Origin: Daphnia carinata
Lineage: Eukaryota; Arthropoda; Branchiopoda; Diplostraca; Daphniidae
Length of the DNA stretch: 64,000 nt
Assembly (NCBI RefSeq): GCF_022539665.2
Contig: NC_081339.1
Span: 5,880,017 to 5,944,016 of the forward strand
Reading direction: 5' to 3'
Part shown: positions 13,301 through 27,852 of the stretch, one piece after another
How the letters are laid out: the number at the start of each line of letters is the position of its first letter
Numbering within the stretch: the first letter of the stretch is position 1
Notes under the pieces: generated by a model
What the model saw: the letters and a program-made list of their open reading frames with translations, nothing else
The model's database searches: none
What the model was told of the DNA's origin: nothing
Made by a program: the position numbers and the translations under genes

Positions 13301-13376
13301 ATCTTCAGCATTCTTGTGTACTCGCTCGTGAAATCGAAATTTCAAAAAATATACAAAACTAAAACAATCCAAACAA

Positions 13377-13382
13377 TTTATT
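13377..13382 (-). terminator. Candidate polyadenylation signal for SEC61A
   Basis: AATAAA on the minus strand lies about 365 bp past the SEC61A stop. A second AATAAA lies at about 13411-13416. Either could be used. Confidence 0.4.
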
Positions 13383-13746
13383 TTTGAGGTCCAGTTTCCA
13401 TCAGGTGTTGTATTTATTATATTTTGGTCAACGTACAAACAAGTCCGTCTTCTTTTACTCTCAACTCTGAAACTTGACCCACTTTCCCCACACACAATTC
13501 AACGTCCTGAAACTGTTGTCGAATTTTCGAGGAAAATTCAATAATAAAAAAAAAAAAATTGTCCACCTGACGACGATTGCATTGTGAAGGGGCGGAGCGA
13601 GTGGGGCGTTGTTTTATAAATCAATTCCTCTCTATATGGTGGTGGTAAATTAAGTTTTTCATATGTATGTCAACTTGTCGCTTTGGATGAACGAAAAGGC
13701 AAGGAAAAAGAAAAAAAAAAAGAAAGGAAAATAATTTTCGTTAGTT

Positions 13747-15509
<1,763 letters not shown>

Positions 15510-17628
15510 TTTGGTGAAGTAATAAACGGTGGTGGCGTCAAAATGTGCAAAAAGAAATTGTGAACTTTTTTCTTAATTGACGATGAAGAAAATATTCTCT
15601 TCACAAAATCGGGTGAATGAAACGCCGGCTGGCGTTCCTGTGGACTTGACTTGTTCAACTGTGCAGTAACCTGTCTGACAGTTAGTTCCACATCGACACG
15701 AGAAAAAGCAAGCAATTCGAGCGATATACTTGCTATCGCAATCGAGTCCAATGCCAGCTAAGCGGCGATACTATGGCGATCTAATGGCTAGGTCCTACAT
15801 CGATTGTTGGAAGAAGGCGACGATATTCGAACAATCGTGATCGATCGAAAACAATTGTATCGAGTCTTTTCCACGTTGGCTGGTCACGTGACACATCATC
15901 ACCGAGGGACGGGAAAAGAGTGCGGGTTACCGTTGTTTGGAGGCGCTTCAAATTGGATGCGTGTCAGGCCGTGGCGATCTAGCGGCGGAAGAGATCGATC
16001 ATTCTTTGGCCACCTATGAGTCGAGCGCGACACTACGAGCCATTCGGAAAGGAAACTTGTTCGTCTCAGGGAATTTGGTTGAACGACAAAACAAAAACGA
16101 ATTTCAGTTTTTAGCCTAACGAGGAAAATGATAAAAAAAAATAAGGGAATACCGCAGTGGACAATCGTGCTATTGATATCTCTCGATGTTTATCGTTTTT
16201 TTCAAGAATGTCGTTTTGTTTCATTTTGTTTGGGTTGCTTGAAGCAAGGTCTGACAAAGCGACACGACGATGAGAAAAGGGTAAGCATTCCTTTATCCTT
16301 TCTGATCTCGTGTGCAAGCGAAACAACGAGATGAAAATTGATGGCGAAAAGGAAGAAGAGAAAAGAAAAACGAAAGAAATGTCTTCCGACTGTGAATGAA
16401 ACGAAAAAAAGAAAAAGGTAGAAGGGAAGAAAATTGGAGGGAAAAACGACAAGAAGAAAAATGGCTGAAAAAGATGATGATGACAGGGTAGAAAGAGAAG
16501 TGGAGGGCGATGGCCGCGTTCCGCAGTTTGGCGTAAGACCAGCAGCTTGTTTTTATTCCCTTGAAAACTGTACATCTGTTTCGATAGACTCTAGTTTTTT
16601 TTTTCTTTTTTCTTTTTTCCTCTTTCCGGAGAGAGAGAGAGAGAGAGAAAAAAACAAAAAGGAAAAGAAATGCGACGAGAGAAGAGGGCGATGGCAACGG
16701 GCGGATGCACACGACAACACACCGAGAATGAAGAAGAAAACGACGGCTGTTTTCTTCTCTCTTATGAATTTTCTTTTCCTCCGCAGGTGTTTTTACATTT
16801 TCTTTCGTGTTCGTTTTCATTTTTTTTTTTTTTTTTTTGTCTTTCTTCCTGCTGTATTTTTAAGTGTAATAGAATGAACTGGCGTTACGAATGTACGGCC
16901 GCCATTTTTTTTTTTTTTTTTGGCTTGGTTGAAGAAATGACACGATGGCTTGTTCATCAAATTTCTATTGAAAGCGAGACACGAACAATGGCACCACGTT
17001 TTGCATTGGCAGATGAATGAAAAAAAAAAAAAAAAAAATCAGCTGACGCAAATGTGATACACACGCGGAATGCAAGTCGAACAACAAGAATCAAACAAAC
17101 ACTTTCCTTTTTGATATCTAATAAATAGGGTGTGGGGAAAGACAACAAAACACAATAGAATGTGTAGAGATCAACTTAACAAGGTAAACAACGAAAATTC
17201 AAGTTTTTTTCATTTCAAACGTCAGATAGAGATACATAGAATGACGTACGGTTGATATTGATTTCCGGGAGCAATCTCTGGCACCAGGGAACCCACGACC
17301 TGTCGTAATGCACTCTGTGAATTCTTCCAGTGCCAAGGATCACCGGAATTGTCACGCCACAATTTTTTTTTTTTTTTTTACCTTCTTTCTCTTTCTTTTA
17401 AACTCCAAACAATAAAATGAAATTTAAAAAAAATCAAGGTTGAAAAGATCAGGTGATTCACTTGGTAGCAGACGATAAAGAAATGGGGGGGGGGGGAGAG
17501 AGCAGAGCAGACGACAAGAAACCAACGCCCGGTACAGCACTGAAGATCCACGAGTGTATCACATGTTTTCAGATTGGAAGACGAATTGATCGGTGAGACT
17601 GGAGAAGGGCCTTTGAAAATGCAAGGAG

Positions 17629-17661
<33 letters not shown>

Positions 17662-20473
17662 CCTTGGCCGGGCCTCTTCCATTAGACTCAACATCAACAA
17701 CAAATGCCAATCGTTGGACACGAAAAAAAAATGCGACCCGTGAATTCTTCCAGTGCCATTTCGGGAATCGATCACACAAACATTTCCCTTCGCCGTTTGA
17801 ACGTGATTTGCTTGGAAACACGTTTGGAAGATAACAGTGGCCTGGTGGTGCGTTTGCGCCGGGGCGATTGGTCTGTTTTCGTACCAATCGCCCTCCCCCT
17901 CATGGTGAGTATGTACGGAGGGATGCAACGGATGTGTGTGTGCGCGCGCACCTCCTGGACGGCCCTCCTGCGCACCAAGAGGCGAAAGACGAAGGCAAAT
18001 GGAGAAAAGGGCGTTGCCCTGGTTGTTGCCGAAGAAAATGTGATGGCGCATCGTCTCTCTACGACGTCGTTTTTTGATTGGTCGGCCGGATGTAAGCGCA
18101 AACGTCTTACGGTTTCCTTAAAACAACAAAAAAAACCAAAACAATTGTACGTTTTTCTTTCGTCTACTTTTGGAGAAGGAAAAAAAAAAAAAGTAAATAA
18201 ATAAATAAAAAAAAAAAAGAGAAAATTAAAGAAAATAACCGGTAGATGGCGATTATTATAGAAAACGTGATTTTCAGAAAGAAATCCAATTCGAAAATAA
18301 ATGGTGAAGGAGGTGGAAGAAAAGGTGAAAGAGAAATGGCTGCAAGGGACGGAAGTTGTGGGGGGGGGGCGTTGCAATTGAAATATATATATATATATAT
18401 AAAAAAGAAAAGAAAGAGAGTCGTCGAGACTGGTGGTAGTGCGACGCATGTGAAGCCGAGCCAAACGGCCATCCGCATCTCGGTGGCAACGAGTACCGCA
18501 ACGAGCAGAGACCACACGACCGAAAATGTAAGGCAAAGAAGAAAAGCAAAACCAAGTGAAACCAGCTGCTGCTCTTTCTTTTTCCCGAGTTGCTGCCGGC
18601 TACACAGGTCTACACGATCAGATAATAATGATGATGGACTAGTCCCCCCCCCCCTCCTTCAACTCTGCGTAACGTTTTCTGCCAGCGTTTCCTCCTCTTC
18701 GCCTGCTGCCTTTAGCCGTAGCGGAACGCGTCAAGGAAAAAAAAAAAAAATGGCACGGCCAACAGAAAGAGAAGAGACTGGGAAAAAAAAAAAAATAGTC
18801 CATGCTTTTTGTTTTGTTTTTTGGCTACGGGGCGAACAACGGAACGAAAAGAAATGATGGAACAAAAACGACAGACATAGCGAATGAAACGTCGTCGCAC
18901 ACAAAACACTGGCAATCGAAGAGGATAAGGCGAGAGACACGATTGGAATCACGGACATGTCAGAGAGAGAGAGAGAGAGAGACGCGGGAGCGTTTGCTTT
19001 TGTACGATGGCGCACAATCGTCTCGGCTCGATCGAATCCATTCCATCATCCAAAAACAGTTGGTTGACATTTTTCGACGCTTTTTGTCCTCCATTTTCTC
19101 AAAAAAGAAAAATTTCTTTTTTTTTTGGGGGGGGGGGGAGTTTTGGCTACTGGCTTTAGCGGTGGAAACGTGAACGATTCGAGTTCGACAAAAAAAAAAA
19201 AAAAAAAGAAAAGAGCGAGGGCCGTTGAAGTGGTGCGGACGTTTCGATCGGTCTGCCCAAACGGGACGGACGGCCGAGTTGGCGCACACACGCACAAGAC
19301 GTTTCTTTTTTTGTTTGTTTGTTCAGTCAGGCTAGGATTTTTGCAGCATCCCATTACCTTTAGGTCACTTTCGGCTGGCCGCCGCCATTTCTTTTTTTTT
19401 TTTTTTCTTTTTTTGTTCGGCCAGTTCGGGCTATCCGGTCTCCTTGTAAACACACACAACAACTGATCGACGACAATAGAAATTTTTCTCTCTTTTTTTT
19501 TTCTTTGAATAAAAAATAAAAAAAAAAGGAGAAAAAGAAAAGGCTATTTAAAAGGAAAAAAAAGAAAAAAAAGAAACCTACATTATTTGTGTGTGTAATA
19601 TCGTTTCCGGTCACCTTGATCGCTTCTCGCCACATCCATTTTTCCCGCAGCTATTTTCTTTTTTTGGCGTTCACCTGTAAATCATTCAACTTACCATAGT
19701 TGAACGACGGTACACGAAAATAATCAAATCAAAATCAACGAAAAAAATAAAAAAAAAAAAAAAAAAAGAGGAAGAAAAATGTTGGGTTCAGAGGTTTGGA
19801 ATAGAAATTTGGAGTAGACGCAGCTCGATCGACGTTGTTTCTCCTTGCCATTCGTGCCACTCTTCTTCTTTTTTTTCAGGACAAAGCTCGAAAGAACAGA
19901 TGGAAAATGAGACATTGCTTCTCGCTGAACTCACGCTCACCATTAGAAAAAACAAACAAACAAACATGAAATAGGGTGCGGGTATGAAAGGTGCGGGCGA
20001 CATGTGAAATAGACATTTTTCAAATGTCTAATCGTCTATCGATTGAACAGAACGTGAATTTTTTTTTTTTTTTTTTTCAAATTCGACTCGCGCACCGTGT
20101 AGGAAATTTGGTTTTTTCAACTTTGCACCTGGTGGCCAAAACAAAAAAAAAAAAGGTTGAATTTCCCTTTTTTTGTTTTTGTTTCGACTTGCTTGAAAAA
20201 AAAAAGAAAAAGAAAAACAAAAGAACGCCGGCTGCACAGGTAAATGTACAGGTAGGTTGTTTCTTCCTCGTAGCTGCTGGTACACTTCAATACGACGACA
20301 AACTGGAAAGAGGAAACAAACAAAAAAGAAAAAAGGAGTTGGTTGGGGTTGAGGTAAAAGAAAAAGAGATTCGATGAAATGTAGAAGAAGAAAAAAATGA
20401 GAGAAAGAAAGAAAAGTGGAGCGACCGCGCGCGGATGCCATCAGCCGGCGGCTTCTTAACATCCTGTCTCTCT

Positions 20474-20525
20474 TATTATTATTATTCCTCCTCCTCCTCC
20501 TCCTCCTCCTCCTTCTTCTTCTTCC
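20474..20525 (+). repeat. (TTA)n-(CTC)n-(TTC)n microsatellite
   Basis: Three adjoining trinucleotide runs. The frames that encode poly-Tyr, poly-Ser or poly-Leu through it are compositional. Confidence 0.85.
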
Positions 20526-22176
20526 TTTCTTTCTTTTTTTTCATTCGTTTCAGGGAAGGGGGGGGGGGATTTTTCTTGATTCAATGTTCACGTTCCATTT
20601 GTTTCCTTCGCTTCTTCTTCCGACGACAATACATTGCGATAGCAGACCACTTGGCTGTACCTACGGCCAATCAGACCACGCCGATCTCCAACTTACCAAC
20701 CTAAAAACAAAACAAAAAAATGGCATGAGATTTTTGGAACAGAGAATGCTCGATCGAACATGTGACATGCATGAAGCACAGCAATTAAAAAGACCCGAGT
20801 TTCCAAAAATGAACGAGCTATAGAGTATACTCGTTTCGGCACTAATCTTGTCGATACACTCGACGCACCTGGAACACGGTGCATCGACGACAACAACTCC
20901 TAAGCAAAACAGACAGGTATTTCTCGTTTCCCTCCCCATTTCTCCTTAATGCTTCCCTCCCCCCCCCCTGTTCCCCGCCCAGTTTGCAGCGTCTCCTTCC
21001 CCGTCTGCGCTCACCATTTTCCCCATTTTTTCGTTCTTTTTTTTGTTTTTTTTTTTCCCTATTCAAAACTGAAATAAGAAATGCAGCCCGCCAAACTAAC
21101 TCGTATATAAAAATAACACACCCCCCCCCCCAAAAAAAAAAAGAGAGAGTCTATCGTAATCATTGGTACGATAAATACAATCCCCTTGTTCCCCATACAT
21201 CCTATCTACCTGACGGGCAAACAAGACCCCCCCCCCCCCTTATAAAAAAACAAAAAAAAAACTACGGGGAATTAAAAAGAAAAAAAAACAAAAAAACGTG
21301 TGTGTGTGGTACGTCAGGTGGGCAGCAGTCGGGCAGCGATGAGAATCGACACACACAGGCAGACAGACAGACAAAAAAAAAAAAAAAAAAAAAGAAACGG
21401 CCGAGAGTAAAATGTAACACACGGCTGTCGTTGGGAAAGCAAAAAAAAAAAAAAAAAAAAGAAATGTCTCGTGCAATCGCAGGTTTGCATTGCGGGCTAA
21501 CGAAAATGGAATGCCGTGCTGTCGCTTTGCAACGTTGTCCGCTCCAATGGACAACACGGCCACCCAGAAAAGAAATGGAAAAAAAAGATGCAGTTGAACA
21601 CGGAGAGACGGGCGCAGCTGGAACTGCCAAACGCGCGTCGTACAACGAGGTGCACGCAGACGGACGAAACATAATCAAAACCGTATGGATTTCTGGTGCA
21701 CAAACACGAGCCGAGACGAAGAGAAAAAAAAAAGCGGTTGCGACTTTCACGACGCAATCGAAAAAATGTGAACGTTTTCTAGATCATTTAAGTTATGGAC
21801 AAAATAGTTGAAGGCAAATGAAAGGACGGACGAGGTGACGCAACTGTTCCTGTTCTCTTTCAAATTGAAGCAAAAAAAAAAAAAAAAAAAGAATGCGAGG
21901 ATGAGATGAGGACGTGTGGTTGAAAATGGAAAAGCCAAAAACTCGATGACACACAGCCGAATCGAAATGTGCAATTGAAATAAAAAAGAAAAAAGAAAAT
22001 GTTGATACCATTTGTTGTGTCTCCTTGTTTGTTTTGTTTTGTTTTGTTCTTTTTCTTCTCAATTTTTTCCATCGCTCATTTCTCCGAATGGAATAGGATC
22101 AAGTTGGACGTACTGGATGCCGGTCTAACAAGGCGCACAGACAAAATAAAAACACAACCAACAAAAAACGACGACG

Positions 22177-22205
22177 AAAGAAAGAAAGAAAGAAAGAAAG
22201 AAAGA
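22177..22205 (+). repeat. (GAAA)n microsatellite
   Basis: About seven tandem tetranucleotide units in an otherwise purine-rich stretch. Confidence 0.9.
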
Positions 22206-22431
22206 AGAGAAAGGGAGAGATGGCAAGGGAGAAGAGACAGGTGCGCGTGTGTGCTCGCCACGAATTCACTGGAGCTACTGATGCCGTCCGACTGGTGACC
22301 ACCTGTCCTAGCCTTGCACTCTCTACTGCCTCTATACTTATTGCCTCCTCGTCCTCCCCGTTCGGCCACCCCACTGGCCGCCCATTTCCAACCCCGCTTC
22401 TCTTTGCCTGTGCCCCTGCTAATGCCTTTCC

Positions 22432-22507
22432 ATTCTCCTCCTCCTCCTTCTCCTCCTCCTCCTTCCCATTTCCTTTTTTCTTCTTCTTCTTCTTCTTCTT
22501 CTTCTTC
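22432..22507 (+). repeat. (CTC)n/(TTC)n pyrimidine microsatellite
   Basis: CTC-rich runs followed by about ten TTC units, giving a polypyrimidine tract. The opposite strand is polypurine. Confidence 0.85.
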
Positions 22508-24236
22508 GTCGTCTTTGGCTTCTGGTTTGCCTTCACACAGTCTTTTTCCTTCTTCTTCTTGCCGCCCTGCTGCTGCTCGATAGACTGTGTCCAAACCTCC
22601 TCCTATATACACACACCCCATCGTGGCGTAGCGTGTGTGCGTATGCGCTCTTGTCTCTCACTCCCGTCTGTACTTCACTCGTTTTTTTGCTTTTTTTTTT
22701 TTTTTTTATTTTTGAATTTTTCTGGATTAAAACAAGTCCTCGGCTATATCGCCCACCCAAACCCCCCGCCCCTCCCTATCTCCTTTTGTTTTGTTTTTTT
22801 CTCCCTTCGATTTGGTTCCCCAGGTAGACTTGACTGCGCCAGACACCAGGTGTCTCACCGTCTCTTTTCAATTCATTTGTTTGGCACGAAAAAAAAACAT
22901 GAACCAAACGCAATTCAATCAACGCGCTTTCAACTCGTTCGAATGTTTCAAAAAATTGATCAACGCCTTGGCTCTTCTTCAACGCCACCGACGTGTGCGC
23001 AAGAGAAACGCCAACCATATCGACACAACAAACGGGAACCGTTCACGTGGCCGGTCGCGTTCGCACGGGACGGCGCGCCCGCACCCTAATTCAAACGAGA
23101 AATCGATCCGACGCTTTGCCTACAAACTTTTTCGGGATAAATGCATGGCCGAAAAAAAAAGAAAGAAAAAAAAAAAAAAAAAAAAAAGAAAAGTGTGTGC
23201 TTAACTCCAATAGCTCCCCCCACCTCCCGTTTTCGATCATCATTGGCAATTTCGAATGCCCAAACAATTTTTTTATTTCGTGCGGGCCTAAACAGGAGGG
23301 AGAGTGAGATGTTGCGGCGAGCGCACTTGAACGCGCGCACAAGAAATAGCGGCCGCAATCTAGATGGACGTGTTATAGAGGCCGAGGAGCTGCACACTCG
23401 TTGCTTTCTCAGCCCCAGTTTGGCCGGATGCGGTCGATGGCAACGCATTTTCAAAACTTTTTGTTTTCCTTTCTTCTTTTGAATAGTTTCCTGGCTAAAA
23501 TGAAACACGTTTGAATATGAGCAGCTGGGCGCAACACGATCAAGTTCGGTGTCGGCAGCATGGCGGACGGTGGTGGCAGACGAACGAACGAATCAACTGA
23601 CTTTGGCTCAGCGTCGATGGCGGCAGAAGAACAGCAGAGAAACATGGACAAAAAAAATTAAGGAAAGCCCGTTGCCATGGCGACCGAACCAAGTGTCCAT
23701 AAACAAAGAAAAAAAAAAGGTGGCCTCTATAATAGCCGGCCGTTTTGACATCGCTTGGCTCTGCGTATTGGCGATAACAGACGCACGTCGCAGACGATTC
23801 GATTTCATGTCGAGTTGGGACGAGGAGAGCTGAGAATACGGCGTCGTTTCTCCCTGCGCACACGCGTCTCAATGCGCAACTCGATTGACCTGTGACGATG
23901 CGTGATGCGCTTTAGGGCAATAGAGAAGAACAACAACAACAACACAAACACACAATATAGAGAGAGAGAGAGAGAGAGACAGAAAGTAGGGGATGGGACG
24001 ACCGGCTCCGTCAAATAAACATTGAAAACAAGAGAGACAGAGAAAAACAAAAACAAAAAAAAAACACACGGCCTATGCCTGACTGCATTATTTCATCGAG
24101 TTGAGAACGACTTGATGGCGTGTTCTCTTTTTCTGCCGACTACTCCATTTTCGACTTTGGATTTGCCTCCACTGCAAGGCGCGCACGTCGTTTTTATTGT
24201 TTTCGTGTCTTGTTTGCTGCTGGCCGCATCGTGCAC

Positions 24237-24239
<3 letters not shown>

Positions 24240-24269
<30 letters not shown>
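24240..24269 (+). repeat. (AC)n microsatellite
   Basis: About fifteen AC dinucleotide units. Confidence 0.9.
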
Positions 24270-24272
<3 letters not shown>

Positions 24273-26713
24273 CGTCGTCATTGGCTTATACATACGTGCA
24301 CCGAAAACCTATATTTAATCATATGGCGCATCGACAGTACCTACACATCTACGGAACATAACTAAAGAGCAGGCAGCCCCAAAGCAAAGGCAGTGATGGG
24401 GTGGAGTGGGGGTGATAAAAATGGAGAGAGAGAGAGAAATAAAAAAAAACCCCGTGAGTCGTCCGTATGTCACGTTGTCCGGCTATCCATTTGATCAATA
24501 CAAGAGGGACACATCAATCCTTGGCCGCTAAGAAATTGCAACTACCTCCATTTCAATACCAACCCCTTAATAATAATTAAATAAAAGACCCCGTATAAAA
24601 TTTAGTTTTATTTGAAACTAGAGGTTTTCTTTTAACCTAGCCTACACCTAACGTTGATGGTTATCATTCAACAACCCCCCCCCTCTTAAAAAAAGAAAGA
24701 AAAAAAAAAACGTTTAAAGGCGTTATAGTATCAATGAACGGGTGTGGTGGTATCGTTCATTGCCTATAAAACGCGTTTCGTGAAGGTCTACTCGTTGAGA
24801 AAAATGTAAAAATAAATCGAGGAAAACGCGATGGAAAAGAAAATGGGTGTCGACGGTGGCGCCATTTCGATTTGATGATCGTGTAAAAAAAAAAAAACAG
24901 GGGGGGGGGGGGGGAAAGAAATTTTTAGGAGCTCGACGACGAAATGGATAAAGTTTCCATATGGGACACACACGAACGCAGTGAGAAAACAAACGAAAAG
25001 ACGGGCCAACGGCACGGATGAATGGATGAGAGTTTTTCTTGCTTTTGTGTAGAGAAAAAAGAAAAAAAAAAAAAAAGGTGTGAGCCATTGGAGCGTCACC
25101 TTTAAATAGATTGAGAACAACACATAGGTGCCCGATCTAACTGTGCCACGGCTGAATCATCATCGTGAGAAAAACGGACATGCTCTCTCTCACAACACGA
25201 TGGTCTGAAAGATCCCAACACTCGAATCAATTGGCTCTTGATCTATATAGGAAGGAAAACAAACAAAAAAACGTACCGTTCCGAGACACGTAGATCGAGA
25301 AGAGCAAAAGGTGGTGGACATCCGCACTAGAAAAAAAAAAAAAAAAAAAAAATAGAAAAAGAAAATGATCATTTTTCGAGCATGTTGTTTTTTTTTTTTC
25401 CCATAGAATTATTGGCGTAGGAAATAGTATTTAATTAGTTTGGCTGGCGGGCGAGTTGCATTGTCATGCGGCGGAGGTTGGGTACGCAGAGGAAGTGAAA
25501 CGGCAGAAAAGAGGAAGTTGTAACACACACGAATGTGTGGAGAAACACAAGGAAATGATAATCGAGTGGGAAAAAAAAAAAAAAAAAAAAAAAAGAAAAT
25601 CAACTAATAATAAAAATGGAAAGAGGCACCAAAAACCGCAAAGTATCGGGCGATGAAGACTTGCGATGAGTCAGACAATGCGCACTACACCGCGACACCA
25701 CACAACCAGGAAAGACGGCAGCCAAAATGGCCGCTGTGCAAAAGAGCGTGGCCGTCATGCATGTCTGATTCCACATACCTCCACGCTGTAGATTCCCCCC
25801 CCCCCGTTCCAATCACATGTTCCGCATAACCGGCTCTACCTATGATGCACCAAAAGAATCAACAGTTAGCCATCCCCCCAAAAAAAGTTATCATTATCTA
25901 GATGAAACATACCGTCACATGCTCTTTTACATAGTCCACTCTTCTAATCCTATTTCAGATTATTCATTTGTTTTTTCTCGAGTCTTGGCCAAATTTGACC
26001 CAAGGCACGAAGCTCGTCTACTGGACTCGATCCTAAAATAAAAGAGAAAAAAAAAACAAAAAAATATGGGCAGTGAAAAAGGGAAACGGAAATCATTAGA
26101 AATGAGAAAGAAAAGATAAGTATATTGAGACAAGTGCTCACACACACAAGACTATAGGCTATTTACGTTTTTTTTTACCCATGTTGGGTGTGTGTCGTGT
26201 AATCACCTGCTGGAAACGGTGTGTGAACGAGTGAAGCTCCGAGGCGAAAAAGGGCCCAAAGAAAACAAGTAAAACCCAGTGGGCCATCACCTGCAGCCAG
26301 AAACCTGGAACCAATAACACCAAAAGAAATATACCCCCTATAGTTTTTTTTTTCTTTTTCTTTCCAAAAAAAAAAAAAATGCAGCAACAGGATATGTTCC
26401 TTCCTTCCTGAAAAAAACAAAACAAAAAAACTTTCATTAACATTTATAGACTTTTAGAAACATTTTTTTTTTTAAAGAGAACGGGAGGTTTTTAATCCGT
26501 AACATCGTTGGGAAATGATTGAAATTGGTGTTAAACGTAATCCTCCTAGTTGTTATGACGCCATCAAAAAAAAAATGCGCGTGTAATGAGAGCGAACAAG
26601 AGAAACAAAAACTTGATGAGCACAATAAACCCCATACAATTTTTCTTTTTTTTTTTTTCTAAGAGAGAAAAAGAATGATTCTTGTTTAAGAGAAAAACGA
26701 TGAAAATTCTTAC

Positions 26714-26824
26714 CTTCAAAAAAAAAATAGTCGTGGTTCGTTTCGCTTTTTTGGTTTTCCTATTCTTCGGGATAGTGAACTGTACATATTCTTTCTCAGC
26801 TGCTGTTTTTCTTTCGAAATCGGT
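26714..26824 (-). other. Possible short coding exon of an unidentified gene
   Basis: A good acceptor (TTTTTTCAG|ACCGATTTCG) and donor (TTGAAG|GTAAGAAT) bracket 111 bases, exactly 37 codons, open in one frame (TDFERKTAAEKEYVQFTIPK, then a Lys/Arg/Thr-rich end). I do not recognise the peptide. A chance splice-site pair is possible in this A/T-rich sequence. Confidence 0.25.
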
Positions 26825-27794
26825 CTGAAAAAAGAAATCGGTTGATCAGCCAAGCGTCGTCAACTAGCAAGAACACGCACAAACACAAAATGTAATACAC
26901 CTAATAACAGTGACGATCATTTAGCCTGACTGAAATGAGTTTGCTCCTCTAAATGAATACCATTAAAATCGCAGGCTTAAAACATTCCAAAACTCAAAAA
27001 AAAAAAAAGAATCAACTCCTTTCGAATATTCACAACGAATAGTTGTGTGTGTAGCATTTGCTTGTGATTGATTTGCGTGACGACGGAACAACATAAAGAG
27101 AAGTCGAGAACATTCCTCCTCGATATCATTATTCTATTAGATACATCCTTTTTCTCATTCCCCATTTTTTTTTTTTGTTGTTTTCTCTCTGCAATAGAAA
27201 ACATCGACCGACATATCCTGCTGTGTTTGTGTGTGTGGCTTGTTTGGTTGATTTTTCATGTTGACCACCACCTGACCGCAATTCGGCCTCGTCTTCCTTC
27301 CTTCCCCTCAAGGAGGAAATGAGTCGATACAAGCACCTGTCTTACTCACTCTCAAAAGGACGTCAAAATGTTTCATGTCAAATTTTCATTCAAATCTTTA
27401 TGGAGAAGGGACAAAGACGTTTCTTGTTACGTGTCCACAACTGAAAATTCATAAACGATTATCTCGCTCCGTAACTCACACCACAATCGACTCGACTGCT
27501 ATTGTAGGCAACAAATATACCGTGCACGTGTGTAATCGATGTTGCCCAGGAAAATGGAAGCCAATTCGGGGCCTTGCGGACAACGTTCTTCTCTCCTTTT
27601 AGCGAGTCTCTCTTCGTTTTTGATTACACCTCGCCGTCCAAGGGTGGGAGAAGGCATGCATCGATCAAACACTGGCGCGTGTCCATCCACGAGGCGTCAC
27701 ATTTTTATTGAATTTCGCCAGCCAAAGGAGAAAAAAAAAAAACAAATAACTATTAACAAAATATACGAATGAAAATGCGTTTTTGATTCCTAAA

Positions 27795-27852
27795 CTAGCG
27801 CCATCTATCAGCCAATTTCATTAGTTATTATTTGTGCCGCTAGATGGCGCGC
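27795..27852. promoter_or_regulatory. Inverted pair of CTCF-like TAGATGGCGC motifs
   Basis: AGCGCCATCTATCAG (about 27797-27811, minus orientation) and CCGCTAGATGGCGCGC (27837-27852, plus orientation) face away from each other across about 25 bp. They resemble the animal CTCF core. Similar motifs occur at 4866-4877, 18239-18251 and 36485-36500 in non-coding sequence. Function is inference. Confidence 0.35.

Noticed and set aside
16293-26443. Many 60-300 residue Lys-, Phe- or Ser-rich frames
   Set aside because: They follow A/T homopolymers and pyrimidine repeats and show no domain, codon or splice support.
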